Shown piece by piece: positions 63,894 to 64,000 of a DNA stretch of 64,000 nt. Position numbers and translations under genes: made by a program. Every line of letters begins with the position of its first letter. Within the stretch, counting starts at the first letter, position 1. The DNA is taken from positions 4,340,001 through 4,404,000 of the forward strand of contig NZ_CP027727.1 in the NCBI RefSeq assembly GCF_003851685.1, given 5' to 3'. Below the pieces are notes generated by a model. It was not told the DNA's origin, searched no databases, and saw nothing but the letters and a program-made list of their open reading frames with translations. Origin of the DNA: Pseudomonas sp. R5-89-07 (GTDB taxonomy: Bacteria > Pseudomonadota > Gammaproteobacteria > Pseudomonadales > Pseudomonadaceae).

Positions 63894-64000
63894 AGAGACC
63901 TCTCGCAAGTGATTTAAAAGACGAGGGTAAAATTCATCGGGTCACATCAACCCATTCCTACGTTCAGCTCATATCCAGTTCAAACCCAGCGCAATCGTCG
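63894..64000. other. Window end, upstream of crfX
   Basis: About 107 bases with no supported gene. It probably holds the crfX promoter; I see no clear sigma element. Confidence 0.4.

Overview
The window comes from a Pseudomonas of the fluorescens group. The evidence is the oprF-sigX-cmpX-crfX block, Anr beside an oxygen-independent HemN, cbb3 oxidase maturation genes, GC-rich codon use, and many paired inverted REP sequences of the type seen in P. fluorescens relatives. Gene order agrees, as far as I recall, with three P. aeruginosa blocks joined together: roughly PA1549-PA1521 (ccoI to guaD), PA3046-PA3050 (yggL, dacB, rlmL, rmf, pyrD) and PA1786-PA1774 (nasS to crfX).

Layout. 1-6.5 kb: end of the cbb3 oxidase maturation operon (ccoI partial, ccoS, a TauE/SafE-like membrane protein), hemN behind an Anr box, an unknown coiled-coil protein gene, anr and apt. 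6.5-7.9 kb: an IS481-family element inserted in a REP pair. 7.9-13.5 kb, minus strand: acyl-CoA dehydrogenase, recR, an NADP-dependent oxidoreductase, ybaB, dnaX. 13.6-16.2 kb: periplasmic binding protein, EamA transporter, LysR regulator. 16.3-20 kb: a cytoplasm-type muramidase coupled to a gene for an exported small protein (candidate effector/immunity pair), and a divergent SF1 helicase. 20-29.6 kb: 4.5S SRP RNA, zinc metallopeptidase, ligA, zipA, smc and a GntR regulator. 29.8-38.4 kb: purine catabolism (xdhABC, guaD), a second GntR regulator and a BenE-type transporter. 38.4-47.2 kb: yggL, dacB, a CHASE/PAS/GGDEF diguanylate cyclase, rlmKL, rmf, pyrD. 47.3-49.5 kb: a four-gene remnant of an SPI-1/Inv-type type III secretion system. 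49.5-61 kb: the assimilatory nitrate/nitrite locus nasST, nasA, kinase/phosphatase, nirBD, nasC, cobA. 61-64 kb: oprF, sigX, cmpX, crfX.

How it works together. The nitrate locus is the most informative regulatory region. Each of nasS, nasA and nirB is preceded by a sigma-54 -24/-12 element with the exact GG-N10-GC spacing, and then by a leader with a strong intrinsic terminator just before the gene. The nirB leader carries a textbook two-hairpin ANTAR target for NasT. The nasS leader suggests that the NasS/NasT sensor pair also controls its own synthesis. NirB/NirD (siroheme nitrite reductase), NasC (molybdenum nitrate reductase) and CobA (siroheme synthesis) follow as one tightly overlapping operon.

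The best candidates for something undescribed are the type III secretion remnant, whose four reading frames stay open although the secretin pore domain and the rest of the machine are gone, and the muramidase/exported-protein pair.
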